Shown here piece after piece: positions 60,253 through 64,000 of a stretch of 64,000 nucleotides of DNA. This stretch comes from Oikopleura dioica (Eukaryota; Chordata; Appendicularia; Copelata; Oikopleuridae), in assembly GCA_907165135.1 (NCBI GenBank), contig OU015568.1, positions 9,928,501 through 9,992,500 of the forward strand. The letters are read 5' to 3'. Position 1 is the first letter of the stretch, and each line of letters starts with the position of its first letter. A program made the translations under genes and the position numbers. The notes under the pieces are model-generated. The model was not told the DNA's origin. It did no database searches and saw nothing but the letters and a program-made list of their open reading frames with translations.

Positions 60253-61930
60253 TTAGAAGTCATCTTCGTCACAAGAAACAATTTCATCGTCTTCGAGGTC
60301 CATCATATCTAAACATAAGAATTAGTCTTCAAGATTATAGATTTTTAGTCTTACCTAGATCAGCAACATCTCGACTCGTCTTCTGAATAAATTTTGGAAG
60401 AAACTTCTCTCCAGAAGGGACTGGAATTTTATTGGTAGTTTCGACGAGCTCCCGAAAATTCATCACAAAGTGCATTTGCGCTGCAGCATCGAATTCGGAT
60501 TTGCTCAGGACCTGCGTAATTAGCTTCGATATATCAGCGGCTGATATTGTGAATTCATAGTCGAGTGGAATGTCAGGTTCTGGCTCAGGCTCTTTCTCGG
60601 GCAAAGGAGGGAATTCGACTTCCGCATCTTCAAACATTTGACGGAGGCGTTTTTCTTGGGGAATGGAAATCATGTCTGCTGTTTCGGGAATGAGAAGAGC
60701 GCGTTTGATTTCGTCTTTGATGATGATCATGCTTCTCAACGTAGCATTGTTTAGACCCAACATTTTCCCCGCCATTTGGTGGGTTAAATTCGGGTCTTTC
60801 GCCTTTTCTTCTTCCCAAAATTTTATCATTTCAGCTTTTTCAGCTAGCGTTATTCTCCTTCGACCGTCACGAACACATGTTCTTGGGCCTTTCTTTCTTT
60901 CGCGTTCTCTTCTTTTCGCTTGGAATTCTTCAACTTCTTGTTTTACATGATCAGCAACAGGCAAATTCGCTTTTATTCTCGCTTTTTTCATTTTGATGCT
61001 GGTTTCAGGAAGAAGTTTTTTGAGACTTCCGAATGTAGGATGTTTCATCGATTCCATAATTTTCGCTCTTTGTTTGAAAATGCAGTGTACAGTGGATGAA
61101 GGAATGTCAAATCTTCTTGCGATCATCGCTGCATTATCTTCTGGATGTTCGTCTTTCCAAAGGAGAATGTCCAGTTTCTGTTGTACGGTCAGACGATTCC
61201 GTTTTCCGCCGTGAGGTCTGGGTTCTTTATCCTTTGTTTCTTGGAGTACTTTGCCATCGGGACCAACAAAAATGGGATGACCTACAGAGGCTTTTTGCAT
61301 AATTCCTTCAGCATCAAGATAATATTGGTGACTGACATTCGACTGTGTGGATTGTACCGAATAATTTCCATCATTCTGGATTTTCGGAGCAATTTTAGGC
61401 GCGATTGGTGCATAACAACTTGAGACATTCAATTTGATGACTTGACTTTTTGAGCTCAATTTGACATCAATGCTCGCTTTGGGTTTCTTTGTCTGTTTTC
61501 TCTCAGTTTTGTAAAATTCTCCATGCTTTATCGAAGCCATTAGTTCTTTTCTTTTGTAGTATATACTTTGAGCTTGATTTCGCGGAATACCGAATCTATT
61601 TGCGACATTTTCCCAAGATTCATTTTTGTGCGCTTCTTTCCAAAGAATAAGATCCACATGAAGTTGCTGTTGAAGAGTGAGTTGCTTCTTTCCTGGAATT
61701 GTTGCCTGCGGTTGTTTATCTACCTCATCTTGGGCTGTACCTTGGGTATCAAGGAGAATTGGAGCGACAATCGAGACTTTTTTAAAATCCTCTTGATGAT
61801 TCAGATGCTGGGGATAGATATTCGTCTGCCCCAAATTAGCCAATTGTTTTTGTTCATCATCGACTTTTGGGGCAATTTTAGGCCGGATTCGCGCGTAATT
61901 ATTCCCGATTCCGATGCCTTTTCTATCCAT
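60253..61930 (-). CDS. Triple helix-turn-helix DNA-binding protein (psq/CENP-B-like repeats)
   Basis: Two minus-strand exons (61930-60355, 60308-60253) give 543 residues. Three related HTH modules are visible: residues about 85-140 (LTLQQQLHVDLILWKEAH ... FGIPRNQAQSIYYKR), about 245-300 (LTVQQKLDILLWKDEH ... FDIPSSTVHCIFKQR) and about 365-415 (ITLAEKAEMIKFWEEEK ... LGLNNATLRSMI). The pattern of a helix ending in LWK/FW, then an IP-x-x-x-V-x-x-I recognition helix, resembles the N-terminal HTH of CENP-B/pogo proteins and the Pipsqueak motif. No DDE transposase domain is present. A conserved C-terminal segment (ISAADISKLITQVLSKSEFD) is shared with the upstream paralogue, and the end is acidic (DMMDLEDDEIVSCDEDDF). 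The role is probably chromatin binding or a domesticated transposon DNA-binding domain. Confidence 0.75.
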
Positions 61931-61965
61931 TCTATGATATTCTAGTTATAATCAACAACAAACAA

Positions 61966-62460
61966 GGTCTCGAATTTGGTGTGATCCGCTGTGCACGAAA
62001 ATATGTCCCCTGAAAAGGCGCACAAAAAGATGTGCGCAGGTTTATTCGATCACAGAGGAACTGTGATCGAGGCTCGATCACAGAGTAGAAATTAAGGCTT
62101 ATTTGGATCACAGATTTTCTGTGATCCAGAATTTCTTTCGCCTGCCACATGAATTTATCACTGAATTTCATTAGGAAAACTATTCATCCCAGGGCCGGAT
62201 GATAGGAATTTTTGATAACGCGGCTGCGACCTCAGAGATGATTCATCAATCCCTCATAATGAAAGCCTGAATTCCCATCCCTAACATTTGGATCACACGA
62301 ATTTTGTGATTGAGAGCTGTGATCGGCCACAGCAAATTTGGCGGTGTGCTCGACTGAATCACAGCCTTTTCTGTGATCCGCGAATCCTGCGCACAACATT
62401 TTGTGCGCCATTTCAGGGGACTCATTTTAGCGCACAGCGGGTCACACCAAATCCGAGACC
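61966..62460. mobile_element. MITE-like element between the two HTH genes
   Basis: GGTCTCG(A/G)ATTTGGTGTGA at 61966 is mirrored in reverse complement ending at 62460. The arms stay similar for about 110 bp (shared words include CCGCTGTGC, GTCCCCTGAAA and TGTGCGCAGG). Inside are several nested palindromes of the GATCACAG...CTGTGATC type. There is no coding capacity. The element ends 35 nt upstream of the ATG of the downstream HTH gene. Confidence 0.8.
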
Positions 62461-62487
62461 TAGACAACAAAGATTGATTTTTATCCA

Positions 62488-62493
62488 TTTATT
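62488..62493 (-). promoter_or_regulatory. Polyadenylation signal of the upstream HTH gene
   Basis: AATAAA on the minus strand, 56 nt after the stop codon at 62549. Confidence 0.55.
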
Positions 62494-62548
62494 CCGCTAC
62501 AGGCAGTGCATCAATCATTTTTACAGTCAACATTCACAGCCGTCATCA

Positions 62549-63510
62549 TCACTTGGGGACCCAAGTCGGGTCACGAGTTATATCTATATTGTCTTCTTCT
62601 TCAGTCTTTTCTTTTTGTTGAGAATCTGAAAAGATTTCAATAGGTTTTAACGCGATTGAAAATTTATATTTTACCAGAATCCTGCAAGAATGATGCTGTG
62701 ATGAACTGAGGAAGTGCCTTGGTCGTTTCAACCAGCTCTCGAAAACTCGTTACGAAACGGAGTTGCTCAGAAGCATCGAATGCGCAGTGACTTAGAACGT
62801 TTGCAACGAGTTTTGAAACTTCTCCGATTGTCATACTCAGCTCCAAATCTGTCGCTTTTCCAGGCTCTGCTTTTGGATGTGGAGTCAAAAACGCGTTTGA
62901 TCACGTCTGCTTGACTGATTATAGTATCTAAAGCAGCGTTGCTTACGCCTATTGCGTCTGAAACCTTCGCCCGGCTTATATTTTGATTTGTGGCAGTTAG
63001 TTTTTCCCAGAATTGGATGATTTCTAGTTTCTCCGGTAGAGTTACTCGCGCTTTTCCAAAACGAACACTTCTCATGATCGATTCCACTCTCGAGCCGGTA
63101 ATTCCAAATCTGCGGCCGATTTCTTTATTCTTGCACTGAGGATTCGCTTCTCGGTAGAGAGTGATTTCTACTTTCTTCTCAAGAGAGATCTTCGTCCGAG
63201 GTGAAACTTTCTTGGCTTTCGTCTTGTTAGCTTTCTTGTATTTTCTTCTTCCCTGGAGAGTTGGAGGGATCGCTTTGATTGGTAAGAGGGCATCCGGAAG
63301 AATTGGAACACGAGGAGCAGTAGTAGCGGGACCGGTATTATCGAGAAAGACTTGTTTTACATTTCCTTGAGCATCGGTAATGAAGAAGTTTTGAGGTCCC
63401 TTGGTATCTACCGCCGGGTCTTCTACATATGAAGATTGCTGTCCATTGTTCTCGATTTTGGCAACAACCCCCGCGTCGTTATCTCCGAATCCGATACCGT
63501 TTCTATACAT
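62549..63510 (-). CDS. Helix-turn-helix paralogue, frame broken by one extra base
   Basis: A tandem paralogue of the triple-HTH gene, with the same opening (MYRNGIGFGDN versus MDRKGIGIGNN). It has two HTH modules (ISLEKKVEITLYREANPQC ... FGITGSRVESIM; VTLPEKLEIIQFWEKL ... IGVSNAALDTII) and the same C-terminal domain (MTIGEVSKLVANVLSHCAFD). Exons are 63510-62675 and 62625-62549. Between the second HTH and the C-terminal domain the reading frame shifts: removing one base from the five-base A run at 62887-62891 restores IleLysArgValLeuThrPro and makes all phases agree. The first HTH of the longer paralogue is missing. It is either functional with an assembly error, or a recently damaged copy. 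Confidence 0.7.
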
Positions 63511-63599
63511 TCTGATGACAAATTGAATAGAGAAAGATTTAATGTATGAAAATATATTTGAAGTATAAAAATAGATCTATGGTAGATTTTGAAAAGGTT

Positions 63600-64000
63600 C
63601 TAAGAATTTTTCTTTTTGGAAGACTGATATTTCGCACCGCGCTCTTTTTCAAGAACAGTGTAGATTCCAGAGGCAGGGACGTTCGTTACAGTTCCAAACG
63701 CACAACTTTCCGACTCAGATTTGAACATTTGTCGCTCTGAATCTCTTGAAAAAGAATTAGGGATGAAGAGAGAGCCAAACTACCGGATATTGTCGAGATT
63801 CCACCGTTTTGATTTGCTGCTTTGCCAGGGAGATTGCTGTACTGAAATAGGAGAAATCACTCTTTTTCGGCTTATCTTCACTTTACCTTCTTCTGGTTCT
63901 TTCCAGACAGGGCCGATTGGTCCGACTTTAAAATTTCTTTCTACGCCAATAAATTCCATGTACTCTTGAATCTTCTCATCCTCAATTTTGTGCGCTCTGT
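63600..64000 (-). CDS. 3' end of an unrecognised gene (runs past window end)
   Basis: Three minus-strand exons (from the window edge to 63887, 63841-63784, 63744-63600) join in phase with 42- and 39-nt introns. The visible peptide includes KIQEYMEFIGVERNFKVGPIGPVWKEPE-type sequence (an acidic/aromatic segment), SPWQSSKSKRWNLDNIR, and a Lys-rich end (KYQSSKKKNS). No family is recognised. The gene starts outside the window. Confidence 0.7.

Noticed and set aside
60663-61945. Plus-strand frames opposite the triple-HTH gene
   Set aside because: The minus-strand frame is longer, spliced and has repeated domains. The plus-strand ones are fragmentary.

Overview
The window looks like genomic DNA of a larvacean tunicate, most likely Oikopleura dioica or a close relative. 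The evidence is the very compact animal gene layout, introns mostly of 38-60 nt with GT-AG ends, several introns that only work as GA-AG or GC-AG, AG acceptors placed a few bases before start codons (as expected for spliced-leader trans-splicing), frequent CGA arginine codons, and a tunicate/chordate gene set. All gene models were built by hand from reading frames, splice-site motifs and phase agreement between exons. Most close with consistent phases from ATG to stop. Coordinates may be off by 1-2 nt at some splice sites, and no database search was possible.

Layout, left to right. 1-2.2 kb: 3' part of a NOL9/GRC3 polynucleotide kinase and a small coiled-coil protein. 3.0-4.7 kb: beta-tubulin. 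5.9-8.9 kb: a FERM protein of the FRMD6/Willin/Expanded type. 9.3-10.0 kb (-): a small putative membrane protein. 10.4-12.7 kb: a secreted trypsin-like protease with a cysteine-rich tail, tail-to-tail with a Tctex1 dynein light-chain-like gene (12.8-14.6 kb, -). 18.0-20.3 kb: a secreted protein ending in a degenerate phospholipase A2-like domain, facing a small secreted Cys-rich protein (-) and a membrane-anchored triglyceride lipase (-). 23.3-29.8 kb (-): a very large extracellular protein with Ig, about 30 calcium-binding EGF repeats, C-type lectin and sushi domains. 30.7-33.0 kb: a p67phox/NOXA1-like NADPH-oxidase activator without SH3 domains. 33.5-37.1 kb (-): an unrecognised protein with a transposon-bearing 2.1 kb intron. 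37.8-41.3 kb: two tiny secreted peptides around a vWA-like protein and a small 93-aa protein. 41.7-44.5 kb (-): a GH31 (MYORG-type) glycosidase. 44.8-46.3 kb: a PLAC8-family protein with a transposon-derived element in its intron. 46.5-47.5 kb (-): a charged nuclear-type protein. 48.7-50.4 kb (-): a rhodopsin-class GPCR. 50.4-55.2 kb: a gene-poor stretch. 55.2-57.5 kb (-): SRPK kinase. 58.7-60.0 kb (-): a carbohydrate sulfotransferase. 60.3-63.5 kb (-): two tandem paralogues with repeated helix-turn-helix motifs, separated by a MITE. 63.6 kb to the end (-): the 3' end of another gene.

Many genes code for extracellular or secretory products (protease, lipase, PLA2-like, EGF/lectin/sushi protein, sulfotransferase, glycosidase, secreted peptides). 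They are interleaved with housekeeping genes and I see no operon-like co-directional cluster with short spacing. The most unusual features are the EGF-lectin-sushi protein with acidic Ser-Gly motifs, the SH3-less p67phox homologue, the GA-AG/GC-AG introns, four foldback or MITE-like elements (three inside introns), and the tandem HTH genes beside one of them. Two genes carry single extra bases in A/T homopolymers that look like assembly errors or recent frameshifts.
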